From: Leptasterias polaris
Lineage: Eukaryota > Echinodermata > Asteroidea > Forcipulatida > Asteriidae
NCBI GenBank assembly: GCA_037783415.1
Contig: JAZGTN010000169.1
Span: 744,001 to 808,000, forward strand
Direction of reading: 5' to 3'
Length of the DNA: 64,000 bases
Part shown: positions 46,488 to 57,078 of the stretch, piece after piece
Layout: each line of letters begins with the position of its first letter
How positions within the stretch are numbered: the stretch's first letter is position 1
Notes under the pieces: model-generated
What the model saw: only the letters and a program-made list of their open reading frames with translations
Database searches by the model: none
What the model was told of the DNA's origin: nothing
Program-made: the position numbers and the translations under genes

Positions 46488-47383
46488 CAGTGTTGTATGA
46501 CTCGAGTCCAGGACTCGGACTCGAGTCCGTCTCGAGTCACAATTTCGGTGACTCGGACTTGACTCGAGTCACGTCTGCAAAAGACTCGGACTCGGACTCG
46601 GACTCGACTATCATGACTCGGACTTGTCCCCGAGGACTCGTGACTCGAGTCACGTATTTTCACAAACAATACCTTTTTTAAATATTAAAAACAATTCCGA
46701 TGATCCGATCGTCATTCCCGGAGTGCACATGGAGTTAACGTCTAGCACAATAAATAAGTACACTGTCGTATGGTGTTGCAAGTAATAGTGTTCGTGATTA
46801 ATGTGTAGATGGCCATCTACGTACAGCGCGTGTATGTTCGATTCGTATGTTCAACACGCATAATAACACTGGGATGCACGACACCAGTATTATGCTGGTA
46901 TTCTGTCAACGTTAACACCATAGCCACTGCTTGTGCTTGATGCATATTACCAGGGAAATGGCATGTCTGGTACCTGTAAAACACAGCCTGCATATTGCAC
47001 TGCGATGGCTGTGTGTTGTTTGCACCAGTTTCTACACATGGTCGACACACACACACACACACGACGTCAAGTTTGGTCACGTCACTAGTAAAAAGTAGTA
47101 CAACATTTTTTTCAATCATGGCATCTGCCGTTCCGCCCCGTATTGTTTCTTTTGGTTATACCAACTTTAACAGAACTTTGTTTAAAATAAATGTGTTTTA
47201 TTTTGTCATTTCCAATTCTTATTTTACGACATTTGGTTTGCAATCAATATTTAAACAAGTGACTCGTGACTCGGACTCGGACTTGGACCAAGTGACTCGG
47301 GACTCGGACTCGACCCAAGTGACTTGAGACTCGGACTCGGACTCGGACTCGGACTCTACACAGGTGACTCGACTACAACACTG
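46488..47383. mobile_element. hAT-type non-autonomous element with 8-bp target duplication
   Basis: 896 bp. CTCTGTAG is duplicated exactly at 46480-46487 and 47384-47391. The ends are CAGTGTTGTA and TACAACACTG. Both subterminal regions are packed with GACTCGGACTC and CGAGTCAC words. Eight-base duplications and CAGTG ends are the hallmark of hAT transposons. No hAT transposase frame is present. Confidence 0.85.
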
Positions 47384-47405
47384 CTCTGTAGTCCTACTAA
47401 TACTA

Positions 47406-47982
47406 TGGCCTTGTTCAGACAGCGTACTAAAGTTAGACCCGAACGGGTTTAACTTTATGAGCAGCGGGGGCGGTCGTAAAGATAAAACTACATGTACCTT
47501 GCGTTCAGACAGCTCTAACTTAAATCCCCCTGTTTGAACTCCTTATTCACGGCCATTTTGCATGGTTATTCTTCATTTCTGCTGGCATTTCCACGTCTTT
47601 GTGGTCATGACTTTCAACGTTCGTTTTCGCAATCATCTCATGTACTGACTGCATGTACATATGGAGCATGTGCGTGAATGTATTTCTGCCTGGCAGCCAA
47701 TAACAAATTATGGTTCATGTGTAGGGCATTGTTTTTATCGACCAATAGGAAAATTCGTTCTGAAATGCCATGTTTTCATAGGGGAAAAATATATGTGTTT
47801 GGATATTGATGTCAGGAGATTATGCAATTTTCGTGATCTGTAAAATACCGTACACTCCCGTCGGGGTTCAACCCGATTCGGTCTAACTTTAGAACCGTTC
47901 AGACACCTACTGTAGTTGAAATCAATCGGGTTTACATGTAAACCATGAGTTAAACCAACTTTAGTACTGTGTCTGAACGAAC
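47406..47982. mobile_element. TIR element with GTTCAGACA ends
   Basis: The left words TTGTTCAGACAGCGTACTAA and the right words TTTAGTACTGTGTCTGAACG are imperfect complements. The inside repeats CGTTCAGACA and GTTTAACTTTA words. The layout recalls family D without sharing its sequence. Confidence 0.6.
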
Positions 47983-48141
47983 TCTGTATGTGTCCTGTTA
48001 CACAACAGGGCTCCTAATATATAATCTGTCTTTAACAGTTTGCCCAAGATTTTAGTACTGTGTCTGAACGAACTCTGTATGTGTCCTGTTACACAACAGG
48101 GCTCCTAATATATAATCTGTCTTTAACAGTTTGCCCAAGAT
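47960..48141. repeat. Perfect 91-bp tandem duplication
   Basis: Unit 47960-48050 is repeated exactly at 48051-48141. It begins TTTAGTACTGTGTCTGAACG and so includes the right end of the TIR element above. Confidence 0.9.
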
Positions 48142-48680
48142 TTTTATCTGAGAACCCATTCTGTATTATCACTATCAGACCATTATTTTTTTAATCTTGT
48201 TTGATTGACTGTGTACATTGACCTCACCAATGTTCCAATATGACCTTCCTGGCCTTGCTCTATGGCTCCTATTAGGACACACAGCTATGCTTCGATAAAG
48301 GGCTCCTCTATGTATGATATGTACATTTGTTCATGTAGCGTAAATTTCTACTGGAACATTTCCATGGAGTACCAAGGTATAGTACATTAATGACCAAGGG
48401 ATGGAGGCAAATTGCCTTCAAAGTCTTGTGAAGTCTGGAAGTAGGCCTATACAAATTATGTATACGTGTAGGCCTGCCTGTACACATGATGTTAACAATC
48501 TCACGATGAGTAAACTGCACACGATGAATGGCTTTGTAAGCATTGGAAATTAACATTTATCTCCATAGTTGTACAGTACATGTACAATGGTCCACTACAT
48601 GTAGATGTTACATGTACATTGCACAATGGAGGTAGGAATAGATTCTATATGTCCTCCATGATTGCACATACTTGTACATG
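48142..48680. other. Nothing recognised
   Basis: Spacer with several TACATGTA words and short frames only. Confidence 0.35.
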
Positions 48681-49420
48681 TAGGGCTCAAATTTGGGAGG
48701 AAAGTCTTCAAGACTGTGTGGCTTGCAGTTCAAAGTTTTTAATACTGCATCAAACATCTTTTTACAAATCAAAATGAGAAAAAGCAATTTTTTTTTTTAA
48801 TTTTTTTTTAATGAGATATCGCCCAACTCACAAGGCCACGGACGGCCACTCAAGGTGAGGGCTACACATAACTGATTTGGGCTATCGACCCAAATCAATT
48901 GACACCAGGGGCACGTTGCCTCCTACTCCTGGGGCTGAAATAGGGTTACCCCCTTCACAGTCCTTAAGGATGTAGGCATGGGTATCATCCACTAGGAGCC
49001 TGTCTGGTAGAGCAGAATGCACTACCTTCCCAACTTTTTTGAAGCAATTATGGTTAAGTGCCTTGCTCAGGGGCACAAGTGTCATGACCGGGCACCGAAC
49101 CCACACCCCGCTGCTGAAAACACCAGAGCTTAGGTCCGGTGACCTAGACCGCTCGGCCACGACACGCCACAAGTTCGCTATGTTCAGATAAATACTGTTT
49201 TATTTGAAAAAAACGCTACGACTAATAATAAGATGCATGGCAGGTTTATACTCATCAGACTCAAAGTCTTTGGAACATAATTTTTTTTAAAGTGAATAAT
49301 CAGTGAGGTACATGTATTAATTGAAATGGATCAAGATCACCAGACTTGTCCGGTCTTGAGTATACCAATATACATGTACTGGCCCGACACTAACATCACT
49401 GGCTCAGGCTAGTCTTGGTT
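48681..49420 (-). mobile_element. Family C MITE, copy 5, split by a SINE
   Basis: The inverse-orientation end AGGGCTCAAATTTGGGAGGA at 48681 is followed by ~130 bp of the element. A SINE then interrupts it, and the remainder continues from about 49172 (CATCAGACTCAAAGTC) to about 49420. Without the SINE it is about 385 bp. Confidence 0.6.
48815..49169 (-). mobile_element. tRNA-derived SINE inside family C
   Basis: The minus strand gives GTGTCGTGGCCGAGCGGTC at 49169 and the body phrase AGCAAGGCACTTAACCAT. The body differs after the head from the 24111 copy (GTCGATAGCCCAAATCAG), so this is a subfamily with another tail. Confidence 0.75.
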
Positions 49421-49796
49421 CAAGACCCTCCTGTTATCCCACGATCCTGGTATTGATATCCTGCGATCCATCGCCACAAGAGGGCACACTCTTAGTCTTA
49501 CCCTAGACCGCTATCGCAGGGAGACCGCTAACTACAGGAGCTTCTGTGATAGCGGTTCTCGGGGTGATAGCGGTTCATGGTAGCGCCCTCTCTGCGAGGG
49601 AAAAAAATAGCAACAGTAGCAAGCATGCTTTCTATCGGTAAGGGAAATAAAGAACAGAAGTGTCTGGAAGCAAGACTAGCCTCATGCCTCTGCTCAAGTG
49701 AAATTTTTTAGCCCTGACATTCATCAAGGGAAGTTTTTTTTAAATAACACTTTTCCATTGACTTGTTTGTGGTTTCCTGTGTTTCTCTATGTTCAG
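49421..49796. other. Intron end before exon 2
   Basis: CTATCGCAGG and GATAGCGGTTC words at 49500-49575 look like a decayed inverted repeat. The last 25 bases (TTTCCTGTGTTTCTCTATG, then TTCAG) form a good splice acceptor. Confidence 0.45.
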
Positions 49797-50028
49797 ATCA
49801 AAGCCCAACTCAAAAGGCACCCTTCTCACCAACTCGCTGTGTCAAACCATTCCCTAAGCACACACCGAGCAACATGGACAAGACCTACGAGGAGCTCGCC
49901 AAGACGGTCTTCCGTAGCAGCCGCTACGATGAATCCCGCTGCCCCAACTATGAGTTCCCGGATGAGATCCCCATTGAGAACATGCAAGAGAAGAAAACTG
50001 CAGTCGAAAAACAATTAAGTTACGCCAG
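49797..50028 (+). CDS. Host gene internal exon
   Basis: A 232-bp exon between CTATGTTCAG and GCCAG|GTAAAA. Joined to the G of the previous exon it reads DQSPTQKAPFSPTRCVKP onward for 76 further codons and leaves AG, which completes an Arg codon with the next exon. It is clearly richer in G+C than its surroundings, with third positions mostly C or G between 49873 and 49990 (DKTYEELAKTVFRSSRYDES). The first part is Pro/Ser/Lys-rich and probably disordered. The end (IENMQEKKTAVEKQLSYAR) looks helical. That end weakly recalls the 'EK.ALQK.LLYYE' helix of FAM13 proteins, which is only a hint. Confidence 0.65.
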
Positions 50029-50246
50029 GTAAAAGAGACTTGTAAACTTTTATAGAAACTTTTTATATCAAAACAAATTTACCTGCTTAATTTATTCTTC
50101 CAGGGAAAAGGGTAAGTATTCACTTTGAGGCTTGTCACTTGTTTTCTGCTTTCCCAGAAACTCTTACCTGAAATCACAGGTAGAATTAAAGCCGTGTCTG
50201 AAAGATTGGCTGCGGCTGATGCTGTGGCTTGGCTGTCACATGATAA

Positions 50247-50616
50247 TAACAATAATAATAATAACAACATTTATAATGCGCACATATTGTATCCACCCCA
50301 AGGGATGCTCAAGGCGCCTAACATACTATTACCCCTGGTCACTGGGCCATTTATTTCATTCCTTAAACCATCTCAGCTCCCTGGGGAGTATACAGCCTGT
50401 GCTGCAATATATGCGCTACTAGGCTAAATCAATCACAAGAACCATCTCTGCCCTCACAGGTACCCATTTTACCCCTGGGTGGATAGAAGCAATTATAGTT
50501 AAGTGTCTTGCTCAGGGACACAAGTGTCACGACCGGGACTCGAACCCACACTCTGCTGAACAGAAACACCAGAGCTTGAGTTCGGTGCTCTTAACCGCTC
50601 GGCCACGACACGCCAT
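50247..50616 (-). mobile_element. tRNA-derived SINE, full-length
   Basis: On the minus strand it has the same head, body (CTGTATACTCCCCAGGGAGC) and ATT-type tail as the 24111 copy. It sits 220 bp downstream of host exon 2. Confidence 0.8.
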
Positions 50617-51059
50617 GATCATGCAATGAATAGGACGCCCATAGCAACACCCCCTTATCAACAGCCACAGCTGTAGTCAAGTCAGTGTACTTGAGTGTCT
50701 GAACAGCATGATGTAAGCAAGTTTTGTTTCCACCAGCCCACCAGTTTCCAATGGTTCCCGGACGTCTTTGTTTTTATTCTGGCCTGGTTAATATTACAAA
50801 TGCACACTAGGAGGTAATTTCAAGTAGGAAATTATCCAGCGCATTCAATGAGAATGCTTAGAATTGAGAGTCAGATTTAGATTCTAGAATATGGGATCTC
50901 ACCACTTTACACACTTTTGGTAGTTTCTTTAAAACCTTCAGGGTTTCTAGGTACTGTGTACTATGTATCTTCCATAGAAAACTCTTCTTCTTCTTTTTAA
51001 CATAAAATTTGAACTTAATATAGCAAAAGGATTTCACAAATTTATACATTTTTGTACTA
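50617..51059. other. Nothing recognised
   Basis: Intron DNA of the host gene without repeat edges. Confidence 0.35.
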
Positions 51060-51360
51060 TAATACGATGGCTGCCGTTTCCCAGGTTGTATCTTAAACTC
51101 GGGTGTGTGATCCTTGGCTACACGGCAGTTTACGGTTGAATGGCTTCTGACTGGCACCCACCGAACAAGGATATTGACAAAATAGGGAGACCGCCAACAT
51201 AGGGCTAGATAGCTCAGTTGGTAGAGCGCCGGCACGTCAATCCGGAGGTCGTTGGTTCAAATCCCGCTCTAGTAAATTTTTCCTTGTTCAACCCAAAATC
51301 ATTAAAATTTACCCAGTCAGTTTCCCTTGTGGTTTGTTATTTGATATCTGATAATACGAT
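51060..51360 (+). repeat. tRNA-like repeat, copy 2
   Basis: The tRNA-like block is at 51201-51273 (AGCTCAGTTGGTAGAGCGCC). It is preceded by the same ~140-bp flank as the copy at 39230, in opposite genomic orientation (CAGTCAGAAGCCATTCAACC there). A conserved flank upstream of the Pol III head is unusual for a SINE. Confidence 0.65.
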
Positions 51361-51609
51361 TTCCTTAAATGGCTTTAGGGGCAGTACAAAGGTTTCTATT
51401 CTAGGAATTGTTGTACAAAATCCTCATGTACATGTAAGCATAAAAATGTTAGAACTAAATTTAGCTTTTAAGACAAATTTCTAAAGAAAGTGGAACCTCA
51501 CACTTTCACACATTGTCAATGGTTTCTGAAACTCCGATGTTTCAGCTCTAAATATAAATCCACGGTGCTATTTTGGGAAGTCCTTCATAGTTCATACCAT
51601 CAGTGCAGA

Positions 51610-51845
51610 TTGTATAGATAGTTCCCAGTAGACGCCATCTTTACGGGCAAATTGCATTTTGGCTTGCAGGCGCGTCAAGCGCTCTAATTATTAACGCAGC
51701 CGCGTTGTTCACTGACCAATCACGCAATGAGTTTGGCGAAATGTGCGCGTGTTGCACGCTGTTCTCACGCGAAACGCATGACTCTGTGTTCCAAACTGCC
51801 CGTAAAGATGGCCGATTTACGTCATACTGCAACCTATCTATAAAC
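51610..51845. mobile_element. MITE with TATAGATAG ends
   Basis: The imperfect inverted ends share TATAGATAG and CCATCTTTACGGGCA. The inside contains CACTGACCAATCACGC. A fragment of the same family is at 16075-16180. Confidence 0.7.
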
Positions 51846-52194
51846 AATGTAAAATTGAACACATACTTGTGGTACGATCAGCCTCATGTATAGAGTGTGT
51901 ACAATGTACAGTACTGTACTGAGTGGCTGTTGTACAATGTTATGTGCGCATGTACGGCGCTTGTAATGTATCGTCAGTCGTGCCATGAACTGACTTATGG
52001 TGCACCACAGCAAAAGCTTTGTGTTTGGAGAAAATCACAATTGAAATTGAACTATTTTTCAAACTGCTGTTTCGGAGACTGCTTACATGTACTACATGTA
52101 TTTAAAAACGAAAACATTTTAACGCCAATGTAAAGCAACTTCTTCCTTGGTACAGAACTGTCACTGTCACTGTGTTTTCATTTCAACCTTGCAA
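51846..52194. other. Nothing recognised
   Basis: AT-rich intron DNA with a TACATGTACTACATGTA run at about 52084-52100. Confidence 0.35.
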
Positions 52195-52445
52195 CTGATT
52201 CAGTTAGTGGCCTGATGTTTCGACCCTACATGTAGCAGTCTTTCTGGAAGGCTAAATGACAAAACAACACACATACAAGCATACAGGAGTTACAAGAGCA
52301 GTCAAGTGGAAATACATGAATAGAGAGAGTGGAGGGAGAAAAGCAGAAAGCAGACAAAGGGGGAGGGGGGTTATGAAGGGAAGGGGATAGCTTGACCACA
52401 AAAAGTTGGAAACACAAAGGACAAAATGGAAGGTTGGAAGAATGG
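52195..52445 (+). repeat. Repeat E, copy 5
   Basis: Follows copy 3 closely from the core GGCCTGATGTTTCGACCCTA to ATGGAAGGTTGGAAGAA. TACATGT is inserted in the core (CCCTACATGTAGCAGTC), showing how the palindrome spreads as a small insertion. Confidence 0.65.
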
Positions 52446-52904
52446 TAAATAATTAGTTAATACAATGTAGGGCAGCCTCAAAGTACATTTTAAAAGAAAA
52501 ATAGTGAAAACCACAGTTTAGAAAAAAGAGCGCAATTTCTAATATGTTTTTCTAAAAGCATGAACTGTTTCTATCAGGCACTCTTCTGTTGACTGAAGAA
52601 GGCAAAGTTTAATTAATTTGTCTCATAAATTTTTTTGACATGACGTAACTTGGACGCTGAATAATCATAACAAAAATAGTTCCCTTCCACCCCCTGCACA
52701 GCACACATGATAACATACATGTACATGTATGTTGGGTTTTTTGTTCTACCTATAGATTCTAATTTAGTTGACACACACTCAAAATAAATAAAATGGTTTT
52801 CCAAGTTTTTGTTTAATAGAAGGCCAATCATATGTTTGACTTACATGTACATTAGGGGGCAGTAATTACCTAATTAATAATAATAATAATACGAGAAATT
52901 TATA
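52446..52904. other. Nothing recognised
   Basis: AT-rich intron DNA; ATAATAATAATAAT at about 52876-52892 may be a LINE or SINE tail. Confidence 0.35.
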
Positions 52905-53257
52905 TTAGAAATGGAATTATAATTAGAATTAGAATTAGAATTAGAATTAGAATTTTATTGTCCGCATCATAAAAATACAGAAATTTGGTTTCCATTGGCA
53001 CAGAATAAAACATTCATTTAGTTAAAAACATTAATTTAGCAACGTAACACAGATAAAAAGGACATAAATATAAACAAATAAATAAATAAATAAATAAAAC
53101 ATCCACTAAAATAGGAGCACATTTACAAAGTTGTCCAATGAAAGGGAAAACCGGCAGTGAACAAACCTACATAAGTATAAGTACACCCTATTTACGTACA
53201 GCTGATGCGTTAAATAAATGAATGGAGTTGGGGACAAAGGATTTCCTGTATCGAGTA
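52905..53257 (-). mobile_element. LINE 3' end with TAATTC-type tail
   Basis: GAATTA repeats at 52912-52955 followed by TTTTATTGTCCGCATC form a minus-strand 3' end. Near 53188-53257 a frame reading TRYRKSFVPNSIHLFN matches the usual last residues of LINE ORF2 proteins. Confidence 0.6.
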
Positions 53258-53261
53258 AGGT

Positions 53262-53727
53262 TTGTAATAATAATAATATTAAACCGTTTTTGTATAGCGC
53301 ATATCACTGTTAAGTCCCTAAGCGCTTTAAAGGAATGAAAAAAACTAGAAGATACAAATAAAATAAATTGTAATGCAGAAGCCTCTATGCGCAACACAAA
53401 AACAAAAACATTGAAAAGAATATTATTTTAAAAAGCAAGTTACACAAATAAAGATTCAAACAAATGAGTTTTTAAAAGTCCCTTGAAAATCTGAGAAGAG
53501 CCAGCTTGGCGAATATTAAGAGGTAAGTCATTCCATAATGAAGGTGCAATGAAGTTGAAGGCTCTTTGACCATAAAATTTTGTGGAAAAAGTAGTTTGCG
53601 TGAGTAGGGATTGGCCAGCAGATCGGAGAGGACGAACAGGAATATATTTATGGAGAAGATCAGATATATAGTCAGGAGATAAGCCATGAAGAGCTTTGAA
53701 AGTGAGAAGAGTTAACTTATAAACGAT
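53262..53727 (-). mobile_element. L2/CR1-type LINE 3' fragment
   Basis: An ATT-type tail at 53265-53280, a 3'UTR, then a minus-strand frame reading RAFNFIAPSLWNDLPLNIRQ, the L2/CR1 C-terminal signature. It is truncated near 53727. Confidence 0.7.
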
Positions 53728-53988
53728 TTAACTTATAGTACTCATTCAGCTTCCCAGCGAGCTACTTATGTACACTACATGGATTGTTAGTTAAGGTTTC
53801 AACAATGTAGTCTCATCTATTATCTCAGTGGCAGGTGGCCTGATGCAAGGCAGGTTTTCTATGAGCCATTTGCAAGTTAGATAGTGGCTTCTTATATAGA
53901 GCTCATATCCATCAGTGACGCTCACAAGACGCTTCAACATTTACCTGGAGCTACGTTTTGTGAGACATATTCCTGTACTATACACGTA
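53728..53988. other. Nothing recognised
   Basis: Spacer DNA only. Confidence 0.3.
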
Positions 53989-54083
53989 GCACCATGTAAT
54001 GGTTTACAAGGTGCTGTGGCGCAATATGCAGCCAATCAAACCAGGAACACCGGGGCAAACCCCTTCTTTTTTCGAAAAGTGCA
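53989..54083 (-). mobile_element. SINE tail fragment
   Basis: Repeats the first ~90 bp of the next SINE (TAGCACCATGTAATGGTTTA through AAAGTGCACTG). Confidence 0.65.
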
Positions 54084-54208
54084 CTGACCTCATTTCGGTA
54101 TTTGGCCCATGCACTATTATCACCAGACCTTCGAGTGAGACAATATCCTCATGGCGAAGGTTTTTATGCATCAGATGGACTTCTGTTTTGAGACCTATTT
54201 CTTTACAT

Positions 54209-54486
54209 AGCACCATGTAATGGTTTACAAGGTGCTGTGGCGCACTATGCAGCCAATCAAACCAGGAACACCGGGGCGAACCCCTTCTCTTTTCAAAAAG
54301 TGCACTGGGTTCTTTAACTGGGCTTTACGTCCCATCTGAAGGACGCAGCAATAATGGTTTGTCTTGCTTTTAAAGGACACAAGTGTCACAACCAGGTCTC
54401 GAACCCACACTCTGCTGAACAGAAACACCAGAGCTTTGAGGCCGTTACTCTTACATGTATCATCTCGGCCACGACACGCCACGAAG
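54209..54486 (-). mobile_element. tRNA-derived SINE
   Basis: Minus strand, with body phrases GTTCGCCCCGGTGTTCC and GTGGGTTCGAGACCTGG. The tRNA-like head is damaged by a small insertion containing ACATGTA. Confidence 0.7.
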
Positions 54487-54782
54487 AATGCCTGGTACAT
54501 ATGTACAACATTTACATGTACAATGACTTGCTTCTAGTCACAAGTTACCACCTTAATTTGAATAGACTGGTCAAGTCTTGTGTGTATTCAATGAAGAAGT
54601 ATTCTGCACACGTAAAACTCAATATGATTGGGACCAACTTGGTCCCGGAAGTTCCAATATGTGTGAGACTTGTACAGTCTATTGTTGTCATTCTTTCCTG
54701 TCTGTTGTACAGCATTTTGACTTTCATTCGTGTCATGTACAAGTACATGTAATGTACTAATCCAATCTCTAAAATGGATTGT

Positions 54783-55075
54783 GGCGTGTCATGGCCGAGT
54801 GGTCAAGTGCACTGGACTCGAGCTCTGGTGTTTCTGATCAGCAGAGTGTGAGTTCGAGTCCCGGTTTTGACACTGGTGTCTGTATAAGCAAGACACTTTT
54901 GGGGCGTAAGCAATAATGTAGGTCCTGTGAGTTTTGTAACCCACATGTGAAATAACCCAGTTAGTACACTAAGAGAAGGGTTTCGCCCTGGTGTGTCTGG
55001 CAGTGGCTACTAAAAGCGCTGCAGCACCTCGTAAACCATTTACGATTCATACAAATCGGTGTCATAATTCAAAAT
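54783..55075 (+). mobile_element. tRNA-derived SINE, diverged
   Basis: The head GTGTCATGGCCGAGTGGTCA and B box GAGTTCGAGTCCCGG are followed by a diverged body (GGGTTTCGCCCTGGTG). Confidence 0.7.
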
Positions 55076-55149
55076 CCACAAAAACCTGTCTTACATAATT
55101 TGTAAATGTTACTCTTTGTTCAAGTGCCTCAAGTACCTTATTGGAAGAC

Positions 55150-55440
55150 TACATGTATGATATTATTGTTAGAATTTTGTGCACAGATTTTATGCACTCA
55201 ATTTACAAAGAACGTGAAACCAGTCTTTCTGCTTCTTCTCACCCATACACTATTGATTTGCTGAGATGTAGAACAAAGAGCCATTCCAACTGCTTTATTC
55301 CACGTACTGAATATCTTTGAAACTCCTTGCCCAGTGCATGTTTCCATCCATCCTACAATCTAGACTGTTTTAAGAAGAATGTCTTTTCCTATCCACTGAG
55401 TTATTTTCATCTTATAATAGCCCCTTACCAAGAGTGGCTT
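55150..55440 (+). mobile_element. Degenerate LINE C-terminus
   Basis: The frame shows RCRTKSHSNCFIPRTEYL, a stop, then NSLPSACFHPSYNLDCFKKN: the R.RT..FIPR..WNSLP pattern of LINE ORF2 ends, with the Trp codon mutated to a stop. Confidence 0.5.
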
Positions 55441-55946
55441 TTAGCCTTGTATGGGGCAAAATTGCACTAAAACAATAATTTGAAAATTATCAATTTTGCA
55501 GATGCCATAAATATACTGAGAAGTAGCTATTTATGAGTCTATTTGTTTTGTTTTTCTTCTTTTTTTTGTTCCCTCCGTCAGTCATGTCAGTTACAGTTTT
55601 GTCAAGGTTTCTATGAATACGCATGTCTTGGTTCGTACATTATAAAGAAGTGTCCAGTAATTATGGATTCACTAGTTTGTAGCATCAGTGTCAGGTGCAC
55701 ATCTGTGTAGGTCTTATTGTATCTCAGCTGTTTTGTCGTTAGGGATCGTTAATGTTGTGTTGCCAGAATCACAAGACATAAACTGTTTTGAGTACAGTGG
55801 TAGTTTTTTTTCCGGTTAGAGTCAATTATGGACTACGATTTTTCTTCCAGACAGAAGTATGTGTAAGTGCTTTTAAAATTATATATTTTTTTTTCACAAT
55901 TTTTTGTCCAATGTTTTGAGAAGACTTTGATAAATGTGATTGTTGT
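55441..55946. other. Nothing recognised
   Basis: AT-rich intron DNA. Confidence 0.3.
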
Positions 55947-55949
55947 CTA

Positions 55950-56605
55950 ATGAGGTTTGTGGTAGCACCATACATTTGTACGTGAGTGGGGTTTAAAACT
56001 TTGCATGGTGGAGATACAATCTAATGAGGTTTGTAGTAGCACCACGTGCGTGAGTAGGATTTGAAACTTTGCATGGTGGAGATACAATCTAGACTTAAGG
56101 TTTGTGGTAACACCATGTACATGGGTAGGATTTAGAAACTTTGCATGGTGGAGATACAATCTAGTAAGGTTTGTGGTGACACCATGTACATGAATAAGAT
56201 TTGAAACTTTGCATGGTAGAGAATCTACATGTAGTAAGGTTTGTGGTGACACCATGTACATGAGTAGGATTTGAAACTTTGCATGGTGGAGATACAATAT
56301 AGTACATGTAGTAAGGTTTGTGGTGACACCATGCACATGAGTAGGATTTGAAACTTTGCATGGTAGAGATACAATCTAGTACATGTACATGTAGTAAGGT
56401 TTGTGGTAACACCATGTACACGAGTAGGATTTGAAAATTTGCATGGTGGAGATACAATATAGTACATGTAGTAAGGTTTGTGGTAACACCATGTACATGA
56501 GTAGGATTTGAAACTTTGCATGGTGGAGATACAATCTAGTAATGTTTGTGAACTCCCGAGTACATGAGTAGGATTTGAACCTGTACATAGTGGAGATCAT
56601 GTTGT
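55950..56605. repeat. Minisatellite, nine units of 65-85 bp
   Basis: Units begin AGGTTTGTGGTGACACCATG at about 55952, 56020, 56098, 56165, 56236, 56312, 56397 and 56474, with a diverged ninth at 56542. The shared core is GGATTTGAAACTTTGCATGG. Unit length varies mainly by the number of ACATGT words at the junction. Confidence 0.9.
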
Positions 56606-56698
56606 AATGTACATGATGCTTATAATTACAATGAATGAACAGTTCCATTGTCTGCTACTTTTCTAATGAAATGTTTGGATTGTTAACTCAATGCATGC

Positions 56699-57078
56699 TT
56701 AAAGGCACTGAACACGTTTTGTAATTGTCAAAGACCAGTATTCTCACTTGGTGTATCCCAACATGCATAAAATAACAAACCTGTGAAAATTTGGACTCAA
56801 TTGGTCATTGAAGTTGCAAGAAAATGATGAAAGAAAAAACACCCTTGTTGTACAAATTAGTGTGCTTTCAGATACATGTAGGAATAAAAGGCTTCTGGCC
56901 AGAAGTCTTTTATTATTTTAGTGAGAAATTACCTCTTTCTCAAAAATTACGTTACTTCAGAGGGAGTCGTTTCTCACAATGTTTTATACTATCAACAGCT
57001 CTCCTTTGCTCGTTACCAAGTAAGTTTTTATGCTAATATATATTTTGAGTAATTACCAAATGTGTACAGTGCCTTTAA
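56699..57078 (+). mobile_element. Family A MITE, copy 6
   Basis: TTAA at 56699-56702 and 57075-57078, with a full-length body. An ACATGTA insertion lies at 56875-56881 relative to copy 3. Confidence 0.85.

Noticed and set aside
50101..50112. 8-bp microexon after a good acceptor, followed by GTAAGT
   Set aside because: Including it would put the 61062 exon out of frame with an early stop, while skipping it keeps the frame.
55950..56605. CRISPR-like array
   Set aside because: Units are 65-85 bp, fully repeated without unique spacers, in animal DNA.
55947..56648. Four overlapping minus-strand frames of 90-129 codons with repeated peptides
   Set aside because: They follow minisatellite units in several frames at once, the signature of a stop-poor repeat rather than a protein.
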